A DNA stretch of 64,000 nt, taken from positions 1 to 64,000 of the forward strand of contig QANZ01022093.1 in NCBI GenBank assembly GCA_003254925.1, in the 5' to 3' direction. The notes under the pieces are model-generated. The model had not been told where the DNA came from. It was given only the letters and a program-made list of their open reading frames with translations, and searched no databases. Origin of the DNA: Chamaecrista fasciculata. Its lineage: Eukaryota > Streptophyta > Magnoliopsida > Fabales > Fabaceae. The position numbers were made by a program, and so were the translations under genes. How positions within the stretch are numbered: the stretch's first letter is position 1; each line of letters opens with the position of its first letter. This document shows, one piece after another, positions 25,917-39,600 of the stretch.

Positions 25917-25923
25917 CTTTATA
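25917..25923 (-). promoter_or_regulatory. TATA box of the small protein gene
   Basis: TATAAAG on the minus strand, 94 bases before the start codon at 25823. Confidence 0.5.
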
Positions 25924-25929
25924 TTCCTA

Positions 25930-27261
25930 TCATCCTAACCAAAAAGCACTCAACATTTCTTCTCCTCATGGGCATCCCACATATTCTAAACTAAATTGCT
26001 TGTAAGACAATCACCTCTTCCCCTTTCTTGTTGAAACTATGACTATTTATTTGTGTTATAATTCATGATATTCTTTCATGCTAAAGTTGCTGCTTCATTC
26101 TACAAGTATGAGTGCCTTATCAAATGTAATGACTTATGAGCATGGAATTAATTAAGTTGAAAGTAGTATTACACACGCAAATTGTGCCTGGTAAGTTTTT
26201 TTAGAGAGTTGGCCGCCATCTAAGCCGTGTCTTAGTTAAGTCAAAGAGCGTTGGGCAACCTCAACATAAAGAGAATGCAACTTGTTACAAGTGGCCAATC
26301 ATATATCTAGCTTGACCCTGTTTGAACCTTGAGATAATTCGGCTTAGATTTCATCCACTTCATGCGCATGATGATGAAAATACAGTTTAACTAACTCTTG
26401 AAACTAATATATTTATATTAAGAAAGAAATGATGTCCAATTGACCCCCATCTAATTAAATTGTGGACTGTTGAGATTCGGGACAAATTTCTTTTTGGTTT
26501 AATATTGGGATGTTTTTTTGGAGTAAGAAAAGATGAGATATATAATGAGAGGGAAAGGGTACTCCGACCGTCCACCAAGAATATTGCAATAATAGTGGTT
26601 AGTTTGTAGTTAAACCTACCAAAAGGGCTAACTCATATAAAGATGAATACTCCTGAATTGGTTGATGGAGCAATTGCGACTAGATATTCTTTGTCAGAGT
26701 TGGTAAGACCCAAATGGAGCAACCAAAACAAAAACTCAATTAATTTCACTCTCTAGTAAGGAGGCCTTTCGTTGCCCGATTAATTGTTCAGAGTTAAATT
26801 AGAGACAGAAAAAAAAAATAGTGAAAGGGAAATGACACAAAAGCCCCTTTGAGGAATTTGTGACCCTTGTTCTTGTAAGATGACATGTTGGTAAAATGTA
26901 ATTTTCCACAGGTATACCTAATGAAATGATTCATGTAATGAAAGCGCGTCAACAATTGCTGCGCCCATGCCTACTTGAATAACTGATCTAATATGGAATC
27001 TTGGCCCAATGCAATTAAATTTTGTTTTAATTCATTATTTTCCCTTGAGGCGAATGATGAACAATATGTAGTTAGTTTTAATAGTTATGTAAGTAATGAA
27101 TGGTGAACAAGAGTATGAGAGTAGGAAGGTAAAGGTTGATTTGAGTAAGAAATGGGTATTGATTACAAAAAATATATACGTAGTAACAGTAAAGATGGGC
27201 GGGGGATAATACTAATGGTAATTAAGTGGGAAGTGAGTAGGAGTATAGAAAAGAATGAATA
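25930..27261. other. Intergenic, nothing recognised
   Basis: AT-rich DNA between two minus-strand genes. The right part (27000-27261) is probably the 3' UTR of the GA 2-oxidase. Confidence 0.5.
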
Positions 27262-29869
27262 TTAAAAAAGGGTGTGGGGGTGTTTAAGCTTGAAGAGGTC
27301 GAGTCTGGAGTGAGCGAGTCGGAGAGAGTAACAGGCTTGTTTGTAATGAGCCCAAGTGAATGGCTTATATACACATGCCTCCGTTTTCGGGAGTGGTGTG
27401 ATCCACGACTCAAGTGGTGGTGCTGCAAAGTACATGATGGACATTCTAGCCTTCCCTCTACTTGTGTTCCTCATTACTCTGTGCCTCACGCTTCGAATCC
27501 GACCATTCGTCATTACCTGAAGGACATCGCCAACCATAACAAACAAGGCACTGGGGTCTGGTGGGACAGGGATCCACAAGCCGTCGTGAGTACAGATCTC
27601 AAGCCCTCCAACGTCGTTGGATCTTAGGATTGTTAAGATCTGAGGATCAGAATGCTCCCCAAATCCTATGCTGCTATTCCCATCCGCCGCCGCCGCCGCC
27701 GGAGGGTAGTGGTTAATCCTCAACACCGAGTCGTTATGAACATCTCTTATGAGGCGGCTCACGGCGGTCTTCTCTGGGACCCACAGGCCCTCCGCCACAA
27801 GATCCACCATCTCACATGCCACTTCCCTTGCTGCCTCTATGTAATCATTCACCGCACAACTGCACATTCGATTAATCATACTATTACATCCATCACATCA
27901 CATATATAATAATATAAACCTTTTTAATCATATCATTCCCCAACAAATATATGCATCTCTATACTCTACCTTTTTTCTTTGATTGGATGCCTAAGCTATC
28001 CATTCCTTTCTGTCTTTATTGCATTCATTTTCTTAAACCATAATTATGATCTTCCACCGCCAATCTACCCAAAACTAGTAGTAACACATGACATGAGGAT
28101 TCTAATTCTTTTGCCAAAAAAAAGAAAAGAATTCTAATTCTTACAATTCTTTTTTTTTTTTTTTTTTCATAGGAGGGCAATTCTAGGCCACGCCAACGCA
28201 CGCACCGCAACACTCACCCACTCTTTCCAAACTTTTTTTTGTACTTGTGTCCTTCTTCATTCATCGACACTCTTTCTTCACTTCAATTTAACCCAATCTA
28301 TTTTTCCCTCTCTTTTTTACATTTTCTTTAAGCCCTCATTGTCACTACCTATTATATCCAATGGAAAAAAGACTAATTAATTATTACAGATCATTCGTTC
28401 AAACTTTTTAGGTCAAAGTGCACTTTTGGTCCCATAACTTTTACTCAGGTTTCAGTTTGGTCCCATTACTTTTTTTGTTGCACTTTTGGTCCCATATCTT
28501 TGCAAAATGTTGCAGATTTGGTCCTGTATCACTTTTGGTCCCATATCTTTTGGTCATGTTACAGAATTGGTCCCATATCTTTGCAAAAAGTTTCACCGCC
28601 AGTCCCACTTGATCCAAATATATGAGACCAATTTTGCACCTGACCCAAAGATATGGGACCGACTCTGCAACTTGACTAAAAAATATAGGACCAATTATGT
28701 AACATGAACCAAAGATATGGGACCAAAAATGTAACACAGGACCAAATCTGCAACTTGAGTAAAAGATATGGGACCAAAAGTGCAACAAAAAAAGTTATGG
28801 GACCAAATTGAAACCTTAGCCAAAGTTATGGGACTAAAAGTGCACTTATACCAACTTTTTATTTTATATAAAGTCGTGATCAACATAGGGTACGGATGGT
28901 GTTTCATAACTTATACCTGGCTCATGCTAAAACCTGGCTTAATTTATGCGCTATATATACTTAATAAACATATATAGCCAGAGAAAAATAACAGTGGTGC
29001 GAATTTGGAATTTGGGTTGACTTTTATTCCCTAGCTTCATTCGTGGTAGCGAGTGCACGTGTTGCAGCTGACATTTTCAACTCCATGTTGTTATTTAATT
29101 GATAAAGAAATTGAGGCATAAGAAAGGTTCATAACTTCACATATATATATATATATATATATCAAAGATATATAGCGCCTCTACTATTATTTATTTATTT
29201 ACTATTTCTTGAGTAAATGAAAGATATATATAAATAATATACATGTCCAGGGTAACAAAGGGTGATGAGTAATAATTAATAATATATATGACGTGTCTCA
29301 GTTTACAGGCCAACTGTGAGTAAGGCCAGAAGGCGTATTGATTCACATTTTGAAATAGTTTCAAATGTAACATGATTAGGAAAAAGAAAAATCTCATTTT
29401 TGTGACCCCGCCATCCTGCTTGGCATTAAATTGTTGGTTAATATTATTAATTCACACACACCAAAATAAAAAGAAAGAAAGAATTGAATGATGGATGAAT
29501 GGAGTGGTACCTGAAGGTTGTAGGATTGTTGGAGATAGATTTAGAGGAGTGAGAGATGGAGAGAGGATTAGTATGAAGAAGAAGATACTCGAGGTGACCC
29601 ATATCGCCGTTTGGGCCAATATTTCTGCAACCATAACCAAAAGGAGAAGCAGGACCAGCTTCTAGTTTCTCTGAACTCGATTTTGAAAAGAATTCACTTC
29701 CTTCCTTTTCCAATCTCGAAATGATCTTTTCTGACACACCGTGGTTTATCACCTTGAAGAATCCATATTCTTCGCACGCTTTCACCACCATTTCCGATAA
29801 CTCCGACCTTTCCATCGACAGGTCGATCGTTGGAATTCCCACAGCATTCGTTTTCTTGCTTCTCATCAT
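27262..29869 (-). CDS. GA2OX: Gibberellin 2-oxidase (C19 type)
   Basis: Fe(II)/2-oxoglutarate-dependent dioxygenase that inactivates bioactive gibberellins by 2-beta-hydroxylation; cytosolic. Exons (minus): 29869-29511 and 27859-27262; 318 residues. Start is the first of two adjacent Met codons (29869 or 29866). Visible: [50 protein letters not shown], the Fe ligands in GFGEHSDPQ and in VRHRV, the 2-oxoglutarate Arg/Ser in ARMSIMYF, and the family signature [18 protein letters not shown]. The product resembles class I C19 enzymes. Most GA 2-oxidases have two introns; this one has lost the second. An Ala run from GCC repeats follows the NHYPP motif. The single 1.65-kb intron holds a MITE. Not part of the Arabidopsis order here. 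Confidence 0.93.
28411..28852. mobile_element. MITE family C (Mutator-like) in the GA2OX intron
   Basis: 442 bp. Inverted ends GGTCAAAGTGCACTTTTGGT and, reversed from the right, GGTATAAGTGCACTTTTAGT. Perfect 9-bp direct repeats AACTTTTTA at 28402-28410 and 28853-28861. The interior is a series of GGTCCCATATCTTT motifs, turned round in the second half, so the whole element folds back on itself. No coding capacity. Confidence 0.88.
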
Positions 29870-29987
29870 CCTCAGCTCGATCCTATATATATATATATGG
29901 AGGTCAAAAAGCAACTGATGAGGATTCAGGAGGGATAGATATATCGAATATATATAGTTACGGTTGGAGAAGGTGGCATTGTGTACA

Positions 29988-29995
29988 TATTTATA
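29988..29995 (-). promoter_or_regulatory. TATA box of GA 2-oxidase
   Basis: TATAAATA on the minus strand about 120 bases before the start codon. A GA repeat (about 30020-30036) just upstream is a common plant core-promoter feature. Confidence 0.5.
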
Positions 29996-30049
29996 TACAT
30001 GAAGGGAGGGTCAGCAATTGGAGAGAGAGAGAGAGGGGTATGTGACCAA

Positions 30050-33000
30050 AAATTAATTAATAGGATAGACAAAGAGGGTGTGTGTGTATAGTTTACAAAT
30101 CATTATTAATTAGGGAGAGAATACAATAATTAAGGAATTGATTCTAGTTCAATGAAGCAGGCGTGGACTTTTGTACGATTCAAGATGGGTAAAATGAGAT
30201 GAAAAGAAAAGGGAGATATAGTAATTACTAATTAATTATTAGATAGATGGATGGGAGGAGATTGAGAAATGAGAAGAAGGACTCAACAACCACAGACACT
30301 GTAGATGTGATTGGGGTGCAAGAATGGTTGTAGCCTAACTATTAGTCGCCTTTCCCTCAATTCATTGCATATTATATTGCTTCTCCACACCCTAGTCCAA
30401 GTTAATTTCCCCTTACCTATTTTGACTCCATTTCAATTTTGACTCTGCCTTTTTTTTTGTTGTTGCTTATAGTATTACATATGAATATGTTATTATTTTT
30501 AAATGAATGTGCAGCATAGCAGCCAGCAGGTGATAATTGAGGTGGGTGACGTGGAGGGGGTGTGAATTAATATTGTAAAAAGGTCAAAAGTGGGCGTGGA
30601 TGATGTTGGGTATGTGTTGGCAAACTAGAAAACTAGGAATCTCCTGTTTCTGATATCTGCACAAGACATTGTCGGATATTCTTCTCTTTCTCAGGCGGTT
30701 TTTGTTGAGACATGTTCCTCTGTAATTTAATTCCATCATTCATTACCCACGACTCACAACTTTATTTGCACTTCAATTTCTTACTTATGTAGACATTTAG
30801 CAGTTATTGCGCGGCATTTGTTGGGCGTACGTCCCACTCTCAATCTCTTTTATTTAATTCATTAACTTGCCCCTGTTATTTCAATCCTTTCAACTTTCCA
30901 CTCTCTTCTGACTCAGCATTCAGCCTTTTCTTTTTCCATCTTTTAATTTTAATTTCTTCTACTGTGCCATTATTATATATAGGTAGACATTAAAATTGGG
31001 TTTGGCTGAAAATAAGTTAAAGCAACAGTAAGTTGTTGACAGGATTTGGTTGGCACTGAATTAATCACTTGTGGTCTTGTGCTTACCAAAAATATATACA
31101 TCATTGATGGGATTCAACCAACTACTTTCTCCCCATTTTGATTGAGTCATGCATCTTTCTTAATTACCCCTTGGCTTTCCCTCTCAACCAGACCACACTT
31201 CCTTGTCATATCCAAGTGACAGTGTAAGTTTTCTTCATCTCTCTATCAATTTGGATCATCTATGATAATTTAAGGGTATAGTGCTGAGAGAAAAAAGAAT
31301 AGGGGTAAATAGAAAAAGTGTTAGTGCGATCAACTTTCTCTCTTTACTTGTTCATTTCTCTTACTTATAGTACACTATAGAAGATCTAAATTGGTCTCTC
31401 TACTCTTCAAAGCTCAAACCTCCGTTTACACATCATCAAAATGGCAAAAACATGAAAAACAAGCACAACTATTGCAAGAAATGGTAAATCAATTAATATA
31501 TATATATATAGGCAAACGGTTGCTTTTGCTTTATTTGGAATAAACACTAGTGAAAACGAAATGCTGATGATGGAGATGTACTATTATTAATTTGAGCAAC
31601 TTAGTTCCTTTTCTTTAGTTAGTTTGAGTACTGTGTCAGCTCAGCAAATTGTCAGATGAAATTAACGACTTCCAAATTTAATTATTTTTTCATAGTTTAA
31701 ATATTAAATATATATATTAATTATTGATGGCCAATGTATAGTTAGGGTTGTTTAGTTTCGTAGTCTGTACTATGTAATGAAGATATAGAAAAGAAAAGGG
31801 AATAGAGTAATATATATATATATATATATATAGAAATATAAAGTATGATTAGGTGATTGAAGAAAGTGAGGAAGGAATCTAGATGAGTAATTAGAGAAAT
31901 GATGATGGAGAGACAAGAGTGGTTGCCTATATTTTAGGGCTTAGTGTCTTGTGAGCAGGATTGCAGGACCCATAGTTTAATGGGGAGGGCCGGCATTTGC
32001 CTCAACACTCAATTTTGCAGATCAAACATCATTTATTTGGAATTCTACCATACCATTCATTATATTAATCATTTTATCAACCGACCTTTTTGCTGTAAAG
32101 ACCTGTCTAATTTTCTTTTCTCACTTCTCATTTCCTTTTTTAAAATTTTCATGATTTGAATTATTGTCTGGATGATTGAAATTAGAGTATATAAACAAAC
32201 CCTTTTAGGGGGTCCACTAATTCCTTCTTCTAATTTTCCCTCTTATTTTAATTAATTAATTGCATCACGCTCTGAAATCTGTAACAATTGAATTTAAACT
32301 TTGAACACAAACACTGTCTCTAATTGCTACTAAGTAGTCTTCCAAGTCAACTCACTCCTGATATTTTATATGTGAGAATAATTAATTCATTAACATATTA
32401 TAATAACTAAATAGTGAATGGGTTATTAAGAGATTTGATTTAAGAAAATGAATGGAAGGAAGTTGGGCATGTGCATGTGAGAAGTGAGAGTGGTTGAGTG
32501 AGACAAAGCAATAATGGAGTATGGTATTTGAATACTTAAATTGTAGGGCCCCCATGTCCTACAACTGCTCCTGTTCCCCTCCCTTCTCCCAAAATAGGGG
32601 CTTACCAAGCAATTCATCACCATGGGAATATGCTCTTTAATTTCTCTTTTACGTAAATCACTTCCCTTCTCTCTCTTTCTATATTGATATTAATGATGAT
32701 AAGGATGCGTAGGTGCATGCCATTATAATATTATATATGTATCAAGACAAAAAGGCTCTTTTCCTCTTGAATCTTATATATAGAATTCTGCGCAAGTGGT
32801 CTCCCCTGCTATTCTGAGAGAATGGAGGCACAGCAAACAAAACCAAAAAAAAAAATGAAATAGAGAGAGAGAAATGGATTGCCGTCCAAGTAATTGATCT
32901 AACATATATAATGGATTGGGTGAGATTATGAGCATGAGAATGACAGAAAGCGGCACCTGGAGGATCAAGCTTCTATGACTATGACTTTATTTTGACAACG

Positions 33001-34375
33001 ACAACTTATTACACTACTGCTTCCTCGCTACTTCAATTTTTTCTACATTGAATAATTATTGATCTTCACATTTTTTATTATATGTATGAAAGATATATAT
33101 GAAAAATAACCATAAAAATTAAATAGAATCATAAGATAGACTACAATGAAATAAATTAAGAATATTAAAGATCAAAATAAAATAAAATATATTTAAATTA
33201 TCAAAACACAATTTATTCTGTAGTTTAGAACCAGGTTTTAACCTTATATTATTCCATTCCTTCATAGCATTCCACTACTGTGTCTCTCTTCATTTGTAAT
33301 TTTTTTTTTAAATTATAGGTTATTCTTGTCTATTTGTATAACGATTCAGGTAAAAGTTAATTTCATTTGAGTCGGGAAGCGAATAATTTAAAGTTTTTCT
33401 GACAATATTGATTCTAGGGATGAACTTGAGTCCTCTCATCTAAGATGTAGAAGTTGAGCACCCTCATCTAAGGTGTAGCTCGTCTACCTCTACACCAAAT
33501 CATTATTAATTATGTTTGTAAATTATAATGACTCATTTTTATGTTCCTATCACCCATCATTAATGCCACTATCGCTTAATTCGGATTTTAGGTGCATCAT
33601 ATTCTCTATAACACTATAGCGCACCTTTTTTTTTTTTGAGTTTTTAACCCCGCCACTCCCAACTCCTATATGATTAATTCGTCAATCAAGTTACATAATA
33701 TGGGGAATAGTAGGTTAATACGTATATATAATAATGAAAAGTTAAAGAGTTAATATCCCAACTTTTGAAGGAAGAATAACAAACAGAAAATGACAAATCA
33801 GATTTTGCCATTTACTTAGGGACAACTGAAATTGAATAAAATAGATTGTTGATAGATGGATGACTTTTTAGTTTAAAACCACAATTAAGCAACGACCTAT
33901 ATGATTAATTCGTATAAAGTAAAGAGATATGCAAGACAAGTTGATATTAAAAAGTTTACAAATTTTCGTTGCCTAATTGATGGAATAATAAATTGAGAAA
34001 TAATGTAAAGTACGGAGGCAAAAAATAAAGATGAGACAAATTGAAGTGGAGGAGTTGCAAAAGATGGATGAATGAAGGGCGTGAAGTTTATATTTGGAGG
34101 GTTGCTGTTTTGCGAGTAATTGAATGAAACACGAGGTGGACTATCTAGTCAGCAAGCAACGCTATTGCTGATATTTTTAGTTTTAAACTTTTTTGTAATT
34201 GGTAACCATTCTATTTATGACCACGTCACCTAATTGCATTTGCATATATATATATATATATATATTAGTTGCTTTGCTATGTAAAATAAATAAAGGACTA
34301 AATTGTTAACTTAATAAAGAAAGAGAGACCAAATAATAAATTTTCTCTTATTTTTAATTTCATAGACTATAATTT
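30050..34375. other. Long gene-free stretch
   Basis: More than 4 kb of AT-rich DNA. The nearest part is the GA2OX promoter. Short TA runs occur at 31498-31510, 31812-31832 and 34245-34264. I find no coding, tRNA or repeat-end signal that I can support. Confidence 0.5.
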
Positions 34376-34379
34376 TAAA

Positions 34380-34681
34380 CATGGACGACCAGAAAGGGGT
34401 GGAGCCATATAATATAAGATATATCTTATATTATATGGATTCACCCTTTTCTGGTCGTCCATATTTTAAAACTATAGTACAAAATTAATAATAAGAGGAA
34501 AATTATTATTTGATCCCTTCTTTTTTACTGAGTTAACGATTTAGTCCCTCATTTATTTTACATATATATTTGCGTGCCCTAAAAGTTGGGATATAATTTT
34601 CCTCTTATTATTAATTTTGTACTATAGTTTTAAAATATGGACGACCAGAAAAGGGTGGAGCCATATAATATAAGATATATA
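34380..34681. repeat. Fold-back of Helitron-derived 5' ends
   Basis: Three copies of a sequence containing CCTTTTCTGGTCGTCCAT lie in alternating orientation: minus at about 34380-34422, plus at about 34419-34504, minus at about 34597-34681. The last two form a nearly perfect inverted repeat of some 80 bases around a 90-base centre. The same sequence forms the 5' part of the Helitron at 61042. A damaged GCGTGCCC hairpin remnant sits in the centre. Confidence 0.75.
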
Positions 34682-36637
34682 TATATATATATATTTTACA
34701 TATTTAATACCAACCACATACAAGTCCACATGCTTAATGACAAATGGCAACCTCACAAATCACATAAACCTTTTACGCATCCAATTACTCTTCCATTCTA
34801 TTCATCATTTTCTCTACTTTTTAATTTTATATTTAATTGTTCATATATTCTTTCTCCACACTTAATATTCAATGAAAAAATGGCTCAAATGCATTCTAGG
34901 CTTTTTGAGTTTCAAAACACTTGATAATAGATTTTTTAAGCTCTCAACTCACATAGGATCATTTAATTTTAAAAATTGATAGACAAATTATTTTTTATTT
35001 ACTTTTAACTAAGTTGACAAATAGTTCTTTAACCTTTCATTTTTATTATAATATAGTAAAATAGATAAATGAAAGTGTAATCGTTACTGATTTTTTGTTG
35101 ATTAGTTGTATTTTTCTCTGTACACTTTATTTAGTAATAAAATCATTCTCTTCACTTTCATTTTCCGGATTCACTATTTTATAATATGGTATCGAGCTAA
35201 TAAGTATCTCGATGGAGAGTACTCAACCAACTTCGAATCATATTTCTTCTTCTAATCCTCTTCTAGTTTCGTCTTCTCTTTTGCTTCTCAATGAAGCTAG
35301 ATGAAACAAATTGATACCGTATTATGAAATAATGAAACAAAGAAATAAAAGTGAAGAGATTGATTTCATTTCCGAATAAAGTGTCCAAAGAGATCTAGAT
35401 AGACAAAGAGAAATACAACTAATCAATAGAATTCAGTAACAATGTAATAGATGCGAGCTAAACTAATTGATTAATGCCACATTATCATCTCATTCTCCAA
35501 TAATTTTCATCCCTTTTCACTTTTTATTTAGAGTTTCTAATGCACCTCCTCAACTATTTTCAATCAATCACTCACACTTCCCACTCTAGTTTTCTATTTA
35601 CTATGATTCATTTACTCACCTCCTCTAGCTTACTGTCTTACTATGTAGATTACAAATTTACAATAATGTTGATGCACCACGCTAATGAAAATTTGGATGA
35701 GTATATATGTCTTATCTTTCCAACAATTTAATTTTATTTATAGAAATCTAAAAAGAAATCGTAAGAATTTTTATGTGATAGACTAACAATATAGTTGTTA
35801 AGTTATATGTAAAAATTTTGGTGAAAAAAATATTTTTAAATTGGAATGAATTAATCCGCAAGTCCGTCCAATTCAACCTATTGTTGTTTGATTTGAATTG
35901 GTTTGAATTGAAATATATTTTTTTTAAACTTAACCCAAATTAATTCGTCTTAAAAAAAAATCCAACCTAATACATCTCGTGAGCACCCTTAAATGCATTC
36001 ATAAGAAATTGCATCTTTAATTCTTTATTACTTAATACCATTAGATCACATTTATGATTACAAGTGTGCCATATGATTCATTGTATACACCTAATAAATT
36101 GCATTTTCGACTAACGTTTTCTAATTAATACCCTAATTTCTATAATTTATCTCAATTTATAATTAACTTTTTAATTCATGTTATTGATAAGTATACTTTT
36201 ATTTAATTTGTAATTATAATTTTATTATTGAAGAACAATAAAATGAATATTTCTTTTCCTTAGCAACTTATAAAGGATTCAGGCAAAAAAAAATAAATAA
36301 ATAAAACTAATAAAGGATTAAAATTATTCCATTTTATGAATTATACCATTCCATTTCATAACTTGTGAACTACGTCGTTTTACTCATAAACTGAAAGTAG
36401 CCAAAAACAAAAGTGTTAATATGGATTCTGGAGGGAGAACTTGAGTTCTTGCTCAGTTCCAAGCTTCGTAGTTCTTTTGAAGTATGAACTATGAACATTG
36501 CTTCCTAAATTTTGCGAAAACGAAATTTTGTGCCAAATAGGAAACCCCAATGAGCCATTCTAATGAATTCTGAATTTTAACATTTTATTCGAGGATAGAA
36601 GTTGTAGTAGTTTAGCCCTAGATTCCCCCCATCTCTC
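34682..36637. other. Intergenic to the SWC4 start
   Basis: AT-rich, with a Copia fossil at about 35060-35470. The last 200 bases are the likely SWC4 promoter and leader. No other gene is seen. Confidence 0.5.
35060..35470 (+). mobile_element. Copia-type LTR retrotransposon fossil
   Basis: Remains of an LTR end, a TGGTATCGAGC sequence resembling the primer-binding site for initiator tRNA-Met (near 35187), and a short leader. A second piece of the LTR follows in inverted orientation. It is a short, broken fragment without coding domains; age not estimated. Confidence 0.5.
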
Positions 36638-39600
36638 ATGGATGCCAAGGACATACTTGGTTTGCCCAAAACTTCTTTGCCAATTCAAGAGAAAAAGTCT
36701 CGACCCCAGAAAGACTCGCAGAGAAAACCAGATGGAATTTCGCGGGAGGTATCTAATCCCTCTTTCATTTTTGTTTAAACAATTTATGCTGAATTTGACC
36801 TAGTCTTTGTCGGGCTTTCTATAGGTGTATGCGCTTACAGGTGGTTTGGCACCTCTTATGCCTGCAATTGATTCGTCTCAATTGAAGAAGAGACCTCCAT
36901 CAGACGAGAAGGTTCTCTGTTTATTTGTTTGTTTTTTCAGCAATGTGTATTTGCTCTCCTTTTTTTTTTTTTTTTTTTTTTTTTTNTTTTTTTTTTTTTT
37001 TCTTACCTGTTGTAAATTTGGTCTATACACTCGTTTAGGATTAGCAAAACTAAGATTTGAAGACGAACCGTTTTTTACATTCTTTTGAAGTCATGGTGAA
37101 ATGTATAACTAGTTTAAGTTACCTTCTTTTTATATTAATGAGTGAAGGATGCAAATGTAGTCCGTGCTTTTAGGTATTTATGCTTTTAATGCTTTTATTT
37201 TTACAATTGAATCCTTTATACTCTAGTTGAGGTCTTTGTTTTATTAGACAATGCTATAAAAACATTTATAGAATATAGTATGTCAAATACTTAATGATGT
37301 CCTGCCTTTGAAAATTGTCTTAATTCATCCTTTGTGTTAATTATCTTCTGTTTCTTACAGGCCCCTCTACAGTTTTCGTAAGTTATACGGCATGTATGTT
37401 GACTGAGATTCTGAAATTATGATGTTATTACTACTTATGACATGTTATGGTTTCTTTCTTCAGATCACTTGGCAGTGGCTTCCTTTCACAAATTCTGCTC
37501 GCAAAGATAATCTTCAACTCTACCATTGGGTGAGTTCTGTATCTTAATTTCTGCATAATTTTATGGTTCCTGTAAGCATGGAAATTATCATTATGTGTGT
37601 CTTGTGTTGCAGGTCCGAGTTGTAAATGGCGTTCCACCAACTGGGGATTATTCTTTTGCCAAATATAACAAGGTAAATAAATGCCAGTGGACATTTATGC
37701 CTGATGTTGTTGTCATTTTATATCATTCCTGATTTTGAGCTCATCATCAATTATTAAATTTTCTTCTCATTGTTGAAAGTTAGTTCACATGCTGTGGTGC
37801 AGTCTGTAGACACTGTCAAATACACAGATGAGGAGTACGAGAAGTATCTGCAAGATTCCGTAAGTATCATACAGGAGTTGAATATATTTGTTCAGATACA
37901 TGTGATTTTATCTTTGGGGTAGCTCCAGCGGCAAAACTGAAAATTTTCAGAACTTTATAAGTGAGAGAATTGGATGTCCGAGGAAGATGGATCTTTTTGC
38001 AATTTCGTAGGATTTTCATGTTTTTTTAATGGTGGAATCTTTGCTACATGTTTCATTTTCTTTTATTGATGCTAATTCCTTGATGATTAGTGTAATAACT
38101 CTGAGGAAACTTACTGGAAATTGCCGAGATGAAACTTTTTAATTAGTTGGGTACTTGAGTATTGATAGTTGTTTTATAAAATTATTGTTGGCCTGTGACT
38201 TATAACTGTCCAAAATTTATCTTTTCATATCCATCGTAATTCAACTTCCTTCAAGCTTTCAAGGATTGGAGCTGAGATTTGTTTCTAATTTGCTTGTAAG
38301 TGGTATATGATTTGTAGACCTGGTGAAGATGATAGATACGTGGTGAATAAGGATGGAAGACTTCATCTCAATTGATAGGAACTGTATCTGAACAGATCTT
38401 GAATTTGCATTTACTTCTTTTCTTATCCTTAATTTTCACCTGTGTAGTTATTTCTTTTTAATGTTTAAGAGGTAATGTATGTTACATTTTAGCAGTGTAT
38501 TCTTCATATTTCTCTTTTATGATATTAAATTTCCAATTTTTTTGTTACATTAAAATTCAATTCTGTTATTTTGATTTTTGTTGATTGAATAATTCAGATG
38601 CACCAACATGTTACGAAAATAAAGCATACTGCTTTCTTCTGTCATATTTCAATCATGTAGGCTTGGACTAAGGAAGAGACAGATCAACTGTTTGACTTGT
38701 GTGAAAGGTTTGACCTCCGGTTCATTGTGATAGCTGACAGGTTCCCATCGTCTCGAACTGTAGAGGAACTGAAAGAACGATACTATAGTGGTACTTGTCT
38801 ATTCATTTACCGAACAAAGTTCATTTTCTCTCCATTCAATTCATTTTCATGTTTATTTCATATTTTCAGTTTTATGGTTTGACTGGCTGTTAAAAGGCTT
38901 TATAAGTGGAACTTAGATTTAATATTTTACATTCTTGATGACTGTTTGCCATTATGTAGTATCTCGGGCTATATTAATGGCTAGGGCTTCATCTCCTGGG
39001 GATGTTGCGGCATATCCTTTGGTTAAGGTGCGTTAAACCTAATATAATACCTCTTGGGAGTTGTTGTGTGTTGCTTTCAAGTCACTATATTTATTTTCTG
39101 GGTTGGCCATTTTGTGTAAAATGAAACCTGAATATCATGAGTCATGTCATGTGATTCCAATTTTTGTCCATTTTCTTGATTGTAGGAACCATATAATGTT
39201 TCACAAGAGGTAGAGCGGAAGAGAGCATTGTCCATGTACCTCTCTCAAACAAAGCAACAAGAGCGAAAAGATCAGGAGGTTTTAAATTTTCCATATCTGT
39301 TTCACTGTTCATGTTTAGCTGTGTACTACTGTTGTTAATTTTTTATAGGTTCTTGCTGAAGCGAAAAGAATAACTGAATCACGCATGGCAACCAAGGTAT
39401 TTATGCAGTTTTAGATTTTTATAATTCTGAATTGTAAATAAATCAAAATCATGTTTCATATGATCCGAATATCAAATTTTGGTGTGTGTGGGTATGTGTA
39501 CGATATATGTGACATCATGTGCTTGTTTTCCAACATGTTTTAGGTTGCTGAGGAGTCTGAGGTTGCTGCTTCATCAAATGCTGGTACTGAAGCAACAGAG

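Noticed and set aside
28418-28788. Several overlapping frames on both strands rich in FGPIS and WSHIF repeats
   Set aside because: They translate the repeated GGTCCCAT motifs of the family C MITE.
34637-34924. Open frame beginning MDDQKRVEPYN
   Set aside because: Its first part is the Helitron-derived repeat, also found at 61091 on the other strand. The rest is AT-rich without motifs.
35220-35310. Short coding-like start after the Copia leader
   Set aside because: Part of a broken retroelement fragment and not a gene.
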